Of a DNA stretch of 64,000 bases, positions 52,523 through 60,502 are shown one piece after another (positions within the stretch are counted from its first letter, which is position 1; each line of letters opens with the position of its first letter). Position numbers and translations under genes: made by a program. This stretch comes from a bacterium BRH_c32 (lineage in GTDB: Bacteria > Bacteroidota > Ignavibacteria > Ignavibacteriales > Melioribacteraceae): contig LOEU01000024.1 of NCBI GenBank assembly GCA_001516025.1, positions 186,001 through 250,000 of the forward strand. Direction: 5' to 3'. Under the pieces are notes generated by a model. The model ran no database searches. It was not told the DNA's origin and saw only the letters and a program-made list of their open reading frames with translations.

Positions 52523-53761
52523 ATGCTAAATGAAATCATAAAAAATAGTGAAGGTTATGTTTTTGATCTTCTAAGAAAAGAAAGCAAACCGGAAAAACAA
52601 TATCATAATCTTTCTCACACTTTAGATGTAATAAAATATTCGCAAATAATCGGAAGCTCAGAGAATTTATCCGGTGAGGATTTGGAAATACTAAATATAG
52701 CAGCGGCTTTTCATGATCTCGGTTATATATTTATCGATGAAGGGCATGAAGAAAAAAGTGCTTCGATGGCTATTGAATTTCTAAAATCGCAAAGCTATCC
52801 CCAAGATAAAATCAATAAAGTAAAACAATGCATCCTCTCTACAAAAGTGCCTCAAAAGCCAAAGAATCATTTAGAAGAAATTTTGTGCGATGCGGATTTG
52901 AATCATATCGGAAGTAAAAACTTTTTTGAAAAAAATGATCTCTATCTCGCAGAGCTTAATTCAGATCATAGAAAAAATATTTCTGAAATTGATTGGATAG
53001 AATCGACTCTTAAATTCGTTACAGGTCATAAATTTTTTACTCAATACGCAAAAGATAATTTTGAAGAGCAAAAAGAAAAAAATATAAAAAAATTAAAGAA
53101 GCAATTAAAAAAAAAGATTGAAAAAGGAGTTGAGAAATTAGAAGAAAAAAATGACGAATTAGCTGAAGAAAATAAGATTAAGAGTAAAATTGGATTAGGA
53201 AAAGGAGCAGAGCGCGGAGTTGAAACAATGTTCAGAAATGTAATGAGAACTCACGTGGAATTTAGTGGAATGGCTGATAACAAAGCCAACATAATGATAA
53301 GCGTAAATACACTCGTTCTTACTGTTATATTTGCCGTCATGGTACGTAAATTGGATTCTAATCCACATCTGATTATCCCGACCTTATTATTAATTGGTTT
53401 TTGTTTAGTTGCATTAATTTTTGCCGTAATGGTTACAAGACCAAACGTAACCGAAGGTATTTTTACAAAAGATGATATACATAATAAAAAAGCTAATTTA
53501 CTATTTTTCGGTAATTTTTTTAATATGGAGTTAAATGATTTTGAGTGGGGTATGAAGGAATTGATAAATGACAGGAATTTTCTTTATTCTACAATGATTA
53601 ATGATTTTTACCATCTTGGTCAAGTTTTAGGAAGAAAATATAAATATTTACGAATTTGCTATAATGTTTTTATATTTGGATTCATTATTTCAGTTATTGC
53701 TTATACGATAGCAATAATTTATGCGCCAACAACAACTCAAATCGGACCATTTTTAGAATAA
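52523..53761 (+). CDS. HD phosphohydrolase fused to a Pycsar-effector-type membrane domain
   Basis: A 412-residue protein. Residues 1-175 are an HD domain with His32 (NLSH), His64-Asp65 (FHDLGY), His75 and Asp123 or Asp125 (CDAD) as metal ligands, so it should be catalytically active. Residues about 180-225 are a Lys/Glu-rich coiled coil. Residues about 235-405 match the Pycsar effector membrane domain (formerly DUF5706): THVEFSGMADNKANIM before helix 1 (258-275), helix 2 (283-304) ending TRP, a cytoplasmic segment and helix 3 (380-400). PycTM effectors disrupt the membrane when activated by cyclic pyrimidine nucleotides. Here no cyclase gene is next to it. SixA follows 2 bases after its stop. 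Whether it is a defence effector or a housekeeping signalling protein is open. Confidence 0.85.
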   Translation: MLNEIIKNSEGYVFDLLRKESKPEKQYHNLSHTLDVIKYSQIIGSSENLSGEDLEILNIAAAFHDLGYIFIDEGHEEKSASMAIEFLKSQSYPQDKINKVKQCILSTKVPQKPKNHLEEILCDADLNHIGSKNFFEKNDLYLAELNSDHRKNISEIDWIESTLKFVTGHKFFTQYAKDNFEEQKEKNIKKLKKQLKKKIEKGVEKLEEKNDELAEENKIKSKIGLGKGAERGVETMFRNVMRTHVEFSGMADNKANIMISVNTLVLTVIFAVMVRKLDSNPHLIIPTLLLIGFCLVALIFAVMVTRPNVTEGIFTKDDIHNKKANLLFFGNFFNMELNDFEWGMKELINDRNFLYSTMINDFYHLGQVLGRKYKYLRICYNVFIFGFIISVIAYTIAIIYAPTTTQIGPFLE

Positions 53762-53763
53762 CT

Positions 53764-54261
53764 ATGAAAAAATTATTTCTTATTAGACATGCAAAATCAA
53801 GCTGGGATAATCCCGAGCTTAGTGATTTCGATCGCCCTCTTAATATTCGAGGAGAAAGAGATGCTCCGTTTATGGGGAAAGTCTTGAAAAAGAATAATTT
53901 CTCTCCCGATTTGATAATAGCGAGCCCCGCTATGAGAGCTATTACTACCGCAAAAAGAATAGCATCGGAGATAGATTATGACCCACTAGGAATCATCGAG
54001 AATAATAAATTATATGATGCTTCGACAGGAGAAATTCTTAAAGTGATTGAAAGCATTGATAATAAATTTAATTCTGTCTTTTTGGTGGCTCATAATCCCG
54101 GATTAACTTTATTGAATAATTATCTCAGTTCACTGAAAATTGATAATCTTTCCACCTGTGCAATAAGCGGAATAGATTTTAATACCGATGACTGGAATAA
54201 GATTGAAGAAGTTAAAGGGAAATCCTGTTTTTACGAATTCCCCAAAATGTATTTCGATTAG
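53764..54261 (+). CDS. sixA: Phosphohistidine phosphatase SixA-like
   Basis: A 165-residue histidine phosphatase. The RHG motif appears as R8-H9-A (LIRHAKSSW), followed by DFDRPLNIRGERDA and the second active-site His in VAHNPGLT. The length and KSSW motif fit SixA, which removes phosphate from histidine in phosphotransfer proteins. It lies 2 bases after the HD-Pycsar-effector gene and is probably co-transcribed with it. It converges on the next gene with one base between stops. Confidence 0.9.
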   Translation: MKKLFLIRHAKSSWDNPELSDFDRPLNIRGERDAPFMGKVLKKNNFSPDLIIASPAMRAITTAKRIASEIDYDPLGIIENNKLYDASTGEILKVIESIDNKFNSVFLVAHNPGLTLLNNYLSSLKIDNLSTCAISGIDFNTDDWNKIEEVKGKSCFYEFPKMYFD

Positions 54262-54262
54262 A

Positions 54263-55087
54263 TTATTTTGTTTTCTTATAAGTAGTTAGATAAGAATTTT
54301 TTCCGGCGGCTTCGTCGCTTATAACTAAAGTTCCATTATTAGAAATTGCAATCCCTTCCGGCTGCACATGATAATTATTTAATTTTATTTTATTAATAAC
54401 CTTCCCCTGACGTGATATTTCAATAAGTCCGCGACTTTTCCCGCCAAGAACTAGAATATTTCCGCTCTCCATTAATGTAATTCCGGATGGCTTAAAATCA
54501 GAAACAAAATCATTTAATTCATTTTTCTTAATAAGGATATACGGTTCATCTATTAATTTATTATTATCAAGAGCAAATCGATAAATTGCCTTTACATTTT
54601 TTAGTTTTTTGCCCGGAGATTCTTTGCAAGATAAGAGGAGCGAATTTGTTTCTCTGTCATAGACGATTCCTTCGATATCATTTTTAGGGCTAAGGGGAGT
54701 GGAATATTCTTCAAATTGAACTTTTTCATTATTTTTTCCTTCTTTGAATTTAAGGATTGCTCCTGAACTTGAAACCAAATAAAAATATCCTTTTGCAAAA
54801 GCGATATCTTCAAAATCTCCTTTTAATAATGATTCACCAATAAAAAACTTCTTAATAATTTGCCCGGAACTAATATCTAATTGATAGATAATCCCTGCTT
54901 CATCAGTATGGCAAAATAAATTGCCGGCATCAGAGAATGTTAATCCCGATATTTCATTTAGCTCTTTGCTTAGCTTAATTTGTTCCCCACCTGAGAAATC
55001 AAAATTATTCATAACTTTTTTCTGTCCGCAATTTGTTGAAGTAAAAAGTAATATAAAAAATATAAGAATCAGTTTTTTTTGCATCAT
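54263..55087 (-). CDS. SdiA-regulated-type beta-propeller lipoprotein
   Basis: A 274-residue protein. An N-terminal hydrophobic stretch ends at Cys20 in FTSTNC; Asn at the -1 position is unusual for a lipobox, so lipidation is likely but not certain. The rest resembles the SdiA-regulated/YjiK propeller family: NEISGLTFSDAGNLF, GDFEDIAFAKG, NDIEGIVYDRE, PSGITLMESGN and QPEGIAISNNGTLVISDE at regular spacing. The role of this family is not known to me beyond this fold. Confidence 0.8.
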   Translation of the reverse strand: MMQKKLILIFFILLFTSTNCGQKKVMNNFDFSGGEQIKLSKELNEISGLTFSDAGNLFCHTDEAGIIYQLDISSGQIIKKFFIGESLLKGDFEDIAFAKGYFYLVSSSGAILKFKEGKNNEKVQFEEYSTPLSPKNDIEGIVYDRETNSLLLSCKESPGKKLKNVKAIYRFALDNNKLIDEPYILIKKNELNDFVSDFKPSGITLMESGNILVLGGKSRGLIEISRQGKVINKIKLNNYHVQPEGIAISNNGTLVISDEAAGKNSYLTTYKKTK

Positions 55088-55127
55088 AATTTTTCCAAAT
55101 CTAACAAATAACTATAAAAATAATTAT

Positions 55128-55136
55128 TAAATTTAC
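55128..55136 (+). promoter_or_regulatory. Candidate -7 element TAAATTTAC
   Basis: Identical nine bases to those at 29688-29696, 20 bases before the porin ATG in a divergent spacer. No TTTG box at the expected distance. Confidence 0.3.
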
Positions 55137-55156
55137 GAACCATAAAAGAGGAATGG

Positions 55157-56170
55157 ATGAAAAATAGTGTTTTTTTTGTTTTAATAATATTTCTTGCACT
55201 AATGAATATAAGTGCACAAAAAAATGACAAAGTAGAATTTTCCGGCTATGGCAAAGGAGGATATACATTCTATAATAGAAATATCCTTAATGGCTATAAT
55301 CAAGAAGCTTATTATGAAGGGAAAGTGCAATTAGATATCAATTTTAATAAAAGAATCGAAGGGCAATTGGATTTTAGGGGCAACTCGTTGGATAATGCCG
55401 TTAAGCTAAAAGAATTTTCTATCAAACTAAAAATTAGTGATAAGTTCCGACTTCAATTCGGAAATATTAAGAAGCCATTTGGATTGGAGTATTTAGTTTC
55501 TGACGAAGACCTAATCCAAATCAATCGAAGCTACCTTCAAGAGGCAGTAGCCGAATTAGGATATGGTGGAAGGAGCATGAGTATAATGGCATATTATAAA
55601 TACGATGATAAGGAACCGGAATTCCCTATTTCTTATAATTTTTCGTTGTTCAAAGATAATTCCCTTTTTTATGGAGCCATCGCAAGAATAAAATATCATT
55701 TTGGAAAGTATGGAGTCGGCGCTACTTATGAATATGAACATAAAGGAGGCGAAAATAAAATCTCTGCAAACGGATACGGACTTCATGCATTTTACGAAAG
55801 CGATGAATTCAATGCAATGACAGAGCTATTTTATGTTCAAGATCCGTTTGAAAGTATTAGGCAAAGATTAATGAATAAAAATGAAAAGGTCTTTGGGTTG
55901 GGAGGGAAAATATTTGTAGCATATAAATTTGATTATGACTATGAATTTCTGAAAGGATTAGAACCATTCATCCTTTCGAATATTTTTATCCCGAATCAAG
56001 ATATATCGGGTAATAATGTAATTCAAATGGTAACCGGCATTAATTATTATCTTCATAAAGATGTGAAGCTAAGGTTAAACGGTGATTTAAGACTTACAAA
56101 AAATCAATTCAATATCGAGCATACGACTGACGATTCAAGAATAATATTAGAACTCCAAATGAGATATTAA
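55157..56170 (+). CDS. Outer-membrane porin, OprO/OprP-like
   Basis: A 337-residue protein with a signal peptide (cleavage after NISAQ, near residue 20). The mature part alternates hydrophobic and polar residues as in a beta barrel and ends in Tyr after an aromatic-rich strand, as outer-membrane proteins do. The stretch FRLQFGNIKKPFGLEYLVSDEDL is typical of phosphate-selective porin O/P family members. Phosphate specificity cannot be claimed from sequence alone, but the next two genes encode a CotH-type kinase and a phosphatase. Its stop overlaps the CotH start (TAATG). Confidence 0.82.
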   Translation: MKNSVFFVLIIFLALMNISAQKNDKVEFSGYGKGGYTFYNRNILNGYNQEAYYEGKVQLDINFNKRIEGQLDFRGNSLDNAVKLKEFSIKLKISDKFRLQFGNIKKPFGLEYLVSDEDLIQINRSYLQEAVAELGYGGRSMSIMAYYKYDDKEPEFPISYNFSLFKDNSLFYGAIARIKYHFGKYGVGATYEYEHKGGENKISANGYGLHAFYESDEFNAMTELFYVQDPFESIRQRLMNKNEKVFGLGGKIFVAYKFDYDYEFLKGLEPFILSNIFIPNQDISGNNVIQMVTGINYYLHKDVKLRLNGDLRLTKNQFNIEHTTDDSRIILELQMRY

Positions 56171-57288
56171 TGAAAAATTCTGCATTAATAATTTTGTTTT
56201 TATCATTTGTTTCCTGCTCCGAGAATCTTATTGAGCCGATTGTCGATCCTAATCTCTTAAATCAAATGAATATTGTCCTCACCGAAGAGGAATATTTAGC
56301 GTTATTAAATAATAAGCTATTTGATTTCCAGGCGAATGGTAGGCTTGAATATAAAGGTATAGTATTTGATATTGAAATTGAAGCTCAAGGTGCAGGCTCT
56401 CGATATTATAATAAATGGTCTTATCATGTTAAACTGAAAAATGGCAATAGAATAAAAAATCTAGCCGAATTTAATCTAAGTGCACAAAATTTCGATAAGA
56501 CAATGATGAGTACTTTACTCGCTTCGCATCTTTACAAAAGAGCAGGATTTCCCGTCTTTGAATCAAATCATGTTTTTGTAAATCTAAACGGGAAAAGTTA
56601 TGGATTGTATTTGTTAATTGAGAAGGTGGACGAAAATTTTTTTTCGCAAAGAAATATGAGCATTTATGAACTTATTAAATTAGGTTTCGATTCTAAGTTT
56701 ACTTTCTCCGATGAGTACAATACACAATTCTATTTTGATAAAGAGATACCGGAAGACAATAACTACAATTCTTTAAATGAATTTATTCATGCTCTAGATA
56801 CTGCACGGATTGAGATATTAGAAGAATCATTAAAGCCATATTTAGATGTTCGTAATTATTTAGACTATCATGCAATGACTTTTATTATTAATAATATTGA
56901 TGCCTTTTCAAATAATTTTTTTCTTTATAGAAAGAAAGCAAATAAGCCGTTTGAGATAATTCCTTGGGATTTTGATAAAGCCTTTACCAAAAATCAAAGC
57001 ATCGGACTATTTGAAGGTAACGAGATAATTAAAAAACTAATCCTTAATATTGATCTGAAAGATTATTATTTGAGGAGGATCGAATTTTTCTTAGAGAATT
57101 ATTTTACCGAAGAAGAGCTATTTCCGATTATTGATGTTGCGGCAGAGCGGATAAAAGACGGTTATAATCTCGATCCATATCTTGGTGGTTTGGGCAATGA
57201 TTTTTCTACTGAAATTAGTGAATTAAAAAATTATATTAAATATAGGAAAACAAGTTTAACACAAATTATAAGAGAAAACCTGAATTGA
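56170..57288 (+). CDS. CotH-family kinase-like lipoprotein
   Basis: A 372-residue protein. The signal ends in a lipobox with Cys16 (FVSC). The CotH kinase fold shows EAQGAGSRYYNKWSYHVKL near residues 75-93, YGLYLLIEKVDENFF and the metal motif PWDFDKAF near residue 272. Bacterial CotH proteins phosphorylate proteins, and relatives are often linked to exopolymer or phosphate functions; this one is probably anchored in a membrane facing the periplasm or outside. It is translationally coupled to the porin before it and the PAP2 phosphatase after it. Confidence 0.85.
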   Translation: MKNSALIILFLSFVSCSENLIEPIVDPNLLNQMNIVLTEEEYLALLNNKLFDFQANGRLEYKGIVFDIEIEAQGAGSRYYNKWSYHVKLKNGNRIKNLAEFNLSAQNFDKTMMSTLLASHLYKRAGFPVFESNHVFVNLNGKSYGLYLLIEKVDENFFSQRNMSIYELIKLGFDSKFTFSDEYNTQFYFDKEIPEDNNYNSLNEFIHALDTARIEILEESLKPYLDVRNYLDYHAMTFIINNIDAFSNNFFLYRKKANKPFEIIPWDFDKAFTKNQSIGLFEGNEIIKKLILNIDLKDYYLRRIEFFLENYFTEEELFPIIDVAAERIKDGYNLDPYLGGLGNDFSTEISELKNYIKYRKTSLTQIIRENLN

Positions 57289-58133
57289 AAATAGTCTTAT
57301 TTTTAGTTTTGGTTGCAATAATCATATTTCTATACGCAAGCAAAACAGATGCGCAACAAAGCAATAATAAATTTATTGAAACTACTTCCAATATTTCTGA
57401 AGCAATAATTTCCTCGGTTAATTATTATGATATCCCTATTGGAGCAGCTTTCTTCTATCGCAATAGCATTAAAAGAAGTTCCTTAAATGACATATTCACT
57501 ATCTCTCCATTTGGATTTGATCATGAAGTAAATGAAAGTGTTTCTATTAACGGAAATCATTCTATGGGTAGTATGGATAAGGATATCATTCCACGCACTC
57601 TATTTTTTTCACGTTTAGCTATTACTACCGGACTAAATCTTTTCACTGATCTCGAAATTACTCCTAAAGAATATCAGAAAATATTTCTTATGCAGAAATC
57701 CATCATCTATACTTATACAGCTACAGAAATTGTAAAAAATTTAGTAAGAAGAGACAGACCAGACGGATCAGATACGCAGAGTTTTTTTAGCGGACATACG
57801 GCTAATACCTTTGCTGCTGCTACATTTCTTCATTTAGAACTCTTCGACCTCTATGATGAATGGGATTTGGCAAAAGAAAACCCCATTTTTAATAGTGCTC
57901 TTCGAACTACCACTTTTTCGGTACTTTATGGATGGGCAGGTTACGTCGGTTATAGCCGGCTTAGAGATAATAAGCATTATCTTTCTGATGTCGTTATTGG
58001 TGCAGCTGTAGGATCTCTTATTTCATATTTTCTATATGATTCTTATTTCGGAAAAGAAAGCACACCATTTGATATGATATCCTTATCCTCAAATGGCAAG
58101 CAGGTTGGATTAGCGCTGAATATTACTTTTTAA
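57285..58133 (+). CDS. PAP2 family phosphatase, exported
   Basis: A 282-residue protein with an N-terminal signal or anchor (residues 2-18). It has the three PAP2 motifs: KNLVRRDRPDG, SFFSGHTANTF and GYSRLRDNKHYLSDVVIG, giving the vanadium-haloperoxidase-type active site. It removes phosphate from lipid phosphates or similar substrates. The start is a TTG overlapping the CotH stop (TTGA). Its stop shares TTAA with the converging C39-like gene. Substrate unknown; the operon partners suggest phosphate chemistry outside the cytoplasm. Confidence 0.87.
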   Translation: MKIVLFLVLVAIIIFLYASKTDAQQSNNKFIETTSNISEAIISSVNYYDIPIGAAFFYRNSIKRSSLNDIFTISPFGFDHEVNESVSINGNHSMGSMDKDIIPRTLFFSRLAITTGLNLFTDLEITPKEYQKIFLMQKSIIYTYTATEIVKNLVRRDRPDGSDTQSFFSGHTANTFAAATFLHLELFDLYDEWDLAKENPIFNSALRTTTFSVLYGWAGYVGYSRLRDNKHYLSDVVIGAAVGSLISYFLYDSYFGKESTPFDMISLSSNGKQVGLALNITF

Positions 58134-58966
58134 TAGATCTTATACATTCCATATTTACCGCATGCATACATCATTAATAAAGCTGCAATATCGATTGCAG
58201 CACGCTTTTCATTCTTCTCAGGGATGACAAGATCATAAAGCTCTGCTACAAATTTCAAATTCAAGAGTATTTTTTTTAATTCGGCATAAGAAGGTTCGCC
58301 ATGCCAATTGGCAACTCGATGAATTAAATTATTTTCGTTACGGCGAAGAAATTCAGAAAAGGTTATTATTTTATTTTTTTGTTTTGTTCTCGGCTGGCAT
58401 ACATATATTAAGTCATTCGTATATTTATCCCAATCTTTTGCTAAATCTTTGTTCTTATCGTACATAACTATTTTTGCTTTTTTAGGAGTAAATCGAGCTC
58501 GTGTATGAACATTGAATTTAGGAACAAGAGCATAACCATCATAACTTTTAATCTTTGATTCTTTATCGAAGTACCTCCAAAGACGCATTAATTGATTATC
58601 TGATTGGACAGAGATAACCTTATCTTGTTCGCTATCGATTACAACAAAATGTCCTTTTTGATAACTGACAACTGTGCACCAATGCTCCCAATTCTTAACG
58701 CTCAAGATACATGGAGAACCATTTTTCAATTCTTGAATTAATATTTTTTTCGCTTCATCGGGTTCGTTTGATTGGAAATGTTTCAGTTTGCAATTGAAAT
58801 GACGTGCAGCTCTAGCTAACCCGATTTCATCGGTGCCCGACCACCAATTGCTACCTGCAATTATTCCGATCTCGTCTTCTTTTTTAAAAACTCCAAGCAT
58901 CACCAATGCATATTTTAATGCAAATGGTCCGCACTGATATTTATTTGGTTGAGGATAAAAACTCAT
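58130..58966 (-). CDS. C39-like cysteine peptidase
   Basis: A 278-residue protein with no signal peptide. The N-terminal 150 residues match peptidase C39-like domains, with Cys12 in YQCGPFALK, His95 in WEHWCTVV and Asp111 in FVVIDSEQ as the triad. The C-terminal half (about 150-278) is helical and unlike the ABC-linked bacteriocin peptidases. It is divergent from an ATP-grasp ligase gene, 92 bases apart. The pair suggests peptide bond formation and cleavage on a common substrate, which is inference only. Confidence 0.78.
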   Translation of the reverse strand: MSFYPQPNKYQCGPFALKYALVMLGVFKKEDEIGIIAGSNWWSGTDEIGLARAARHFNCKLKHFQSNEPDEAKKILIQELKNGSPCILSVKNWEHWCTVVSYQKGHFVVIDSEQDKVISVQSDNQLMRLWRYFDKESKIKSYDGYALVPKFNVHTRARFTPKKAKIVMYDKNKDLAKDWDKYTNDLIYVCQPRTKQKNKIITFSEFLRRNENNLIHRVANWHGEPSYAELKKILLNLKFVAELYDLVIPEKNEKRAAIDIAALLMMYACGKYGMYKIY

Positions 58967-59006
58967 AATGACCTGAAGTAAATCTTCAACAAAAATAGTA
59001 AATCTT

Positions 59007-59039
59007 TTGATAAGCCATACAAAATTGTTAACTTTTAGA
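59007..59039 (+). promoter_or_regulatory. Candidate Bacteroidota-type promoter (TTTG-N19-TAACTTTTAG)
   Basis: TTTG at 59007-59010, a 19-base spacer and TAACTTTTAG at 59030-59039, 19 bases before the ATP-grasp ATG. It fits the -33/-7 promoter layout of Bacteroidota apart from the last base of the -7 box. Confidence 0.45.
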
Positions 59040-59058
59040 AAAAAATTTTGAAGAATAA

Positions 59059-60102
59059 ATGAAAGTTGCGGTCGTATTTAATGAAGCGTATCCGGAGATA
59101 AAAGATGCGTACGAAACTCATATTCCAAAGGAATTGGGTTTTAAACCTTATTTTGCAATTACTGAATATGACCCGATAAATGAATACGAATCGATCGCAG
59201 CAGCATTAAGAAAAGGAGGAATTGAAGCCTATATTCTTAATGTAATGGACGACTTAAATATTTTCATAGAAGACTATCAAAAAAACAAACCTGATGTAAT
59301 ATTCAATTTAGTAGAGATATTTAAAGACCAGCCTCGGCTCGAAACTGCATTCACGGGATTATTTGAATTAATGGAGATTGCTTATACCGGAGCTCCGCCA
59401 TTGGCTTTAGCAACTTGCCAAAATAAAACACTCACTAAAAGAATAGTAAGTGCATTTGGAATCCGCACTCCCAGATTCAAATTTATAGATGAACTTAAGA
59501 GTTCGTATAAGCACGGATTGCACTATCCCGTAATCGTGAAGCCTGCTTGGGAAGATGCAAGTGTAGGAATTGAGAATGAATCGATAGTAATGAATCATTA
59601 CGACCTTATTAAAAGAATCGAATATGTTTTTAGTGAATATAAACAACCGGTATTATTAGAAGAGTTCATTCAAGGAAGAGAATTGAATGTTGCAGTATTC
59701 GGTGATAAAGAACCTAAGGCATTACCAATAAGTGAAATCGATTTTAGTAAAATGCCGGCGCATCTTTATAATATCGTAAGTTACCAAGCTAAGTGGGATC
59801 CGTTTCACGAAGCATATCATAAGACTATCCCGATATGCCCCGCCAAGCTTAGCAATAAGACAAGAAAAGAAGCCGAAAAGATGGCAATCGCATGCTTTAA
59901 GGCAATGGGATGTAGAGATTATGCACGGATAGATATGAGGCTTTCTAAGAACGATGGTCTGCTATATGTATTAGAAGTGAATCCAAATCCCGATCTTACT
60001 GAAGATGCCGGATTGATGCGCTCATCAAGACAGGGTGGATTATCTTATAGGAAGACATTAAAAAAAATTGTTGAGTTTGCTTATCAAAGAAGTAAAAAGT
60101 AA
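59059..60102 (+). CDS. ATP-grasp ligase, D-alanine--D-alanine ligase-like
   Basis: A 347-residue ATP-grasp enzyme. Visible are the N-terminal Rossmann-like part (FNLVEIF, YTGAPPLALATCQNKTLTK), the ATP-binding YPVIVKPAWEDASVGI, the hinge LLEEFIQGRELNVAVF and the metal site RIDMRLSKNDGLLYVLEVNPNPDL. It resembles Ddl but lacks context for peptidoglycan synthesis: no mur genes adjoin it and the substrate loop differs. It may join amino acids or peptides. A C39-like peptidase gene is divergent from it. It adjoins the DUF1289 gene on the opposite strand with no gap. Confidence 0.85.
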   Translation: MKVAVVFNEAYPEIKDAYETHIPKELGFKPYFAITEYDPINEYESIAAALRKGGIEAYILNVMDDLNIFIEDYQKNKPDVIFNLVEIFKDQPRLETAFTGLFELMEIAYTGAPPLALATCQNKTLTKRIVSAFGIRTPRFKFIDELKSSYKHGLHYPVIVKPAWEDASVGIENESIVMNHYDLIKRIEYVFSEYKQPVLLEEFIQGRELNVAVFGDKEPKALPISEIDFSKMPAHLYNIVSYQAKWDPFHEAYHKTIPICPAKLSNKTRKEAEKMAIACFKAMGCRDYARIDMRLSKNDGLLYVLEVNPNPDLTEDAGLMRSSRQGGLSYRKTLKKIVEFAYQRSKK

Positions 60103-60312
60103 TTATTTCGATTCGTATTTCTTTCTGCGTGATTCTACTTTAATTAATAGTTCTTCTTTTTCCTTATCGCCCATGGCACACCACGATATTATCTCATCCA
60201 TAGTCCTATAACATCCTGTACAGAGTTTATTGGAATTATCAATAAAGCAGTCTCCATTGCATGGCGATTTTATTTCGATTGCATTTTCATTATTATTTAA
60301 CATAAGCCACAT
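60103..60312 (-). CDS. DUF1289 family cysteine-rich small protein
   Basis: A 69-residue protein (66 if the second ATG at 60303 is used). The DUF1289 pattern is clear: SPC18-x3-C22, then C31-x2-C34, with YRTMDEIISW and a Met-Gly-Asp-Lys-Glu segment. The four cysteines probably bind a metal or iron-sulfur cluster. The family function is unknown. Its stop codon directly adjoins that of the ATP-grasp gene on the other strand. Confidence 0.85.
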   Translation of the reverse strand: MWLMLNNNENAIEIKSPCNGDCFIDNSNKLCTGCYRTMDEIISWCAMGDKEKEELLIKVESRRKKYESK

Positions 60313-60451
60313 AAAAAGATTTAGTGTCCTATTAACTTAAAAACAATTCCCGAATAAGTCAACCGGAAACAGTCATTATAGAAAAAGGGATTACTCTATT
60401 AGCTTCCTTATAAGAAGGAAAGTATTAACTCTTATTTTCCTTATGAAAAGG

Positions 60452-60485
60452 GAACTAAAAAAAAGCCGCTCGAAAGCGGCTTTTT
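60452..60485 (-). terminator. Intrinsic terminator after the S46 peptidase gene
   Basis: A perfect stem AAAAGCCGCT (60461-60470) pairs with AGCGGCTTTT (60475-60484) around a CGAA loop (plus strand). Read on the minus strand, the hairpin is followed by a run of eight Ts, the correct order for the S46 gene ending at 60503. Five Ts on the plus strand could make it bidirectional. Confidence 0.88.
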
Positions 60486-60502
60486 AATTATAACAAAAAA
60501 TT

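Noticed and set aside
52440-54261. A complete Pycsar defence operon
   Set aside because: Only the effector-like fusion is present. Neither neighbour is a nucleotide cyclase: upstream genes belong to cbb3 oxidase assembly and downstream is SixA.
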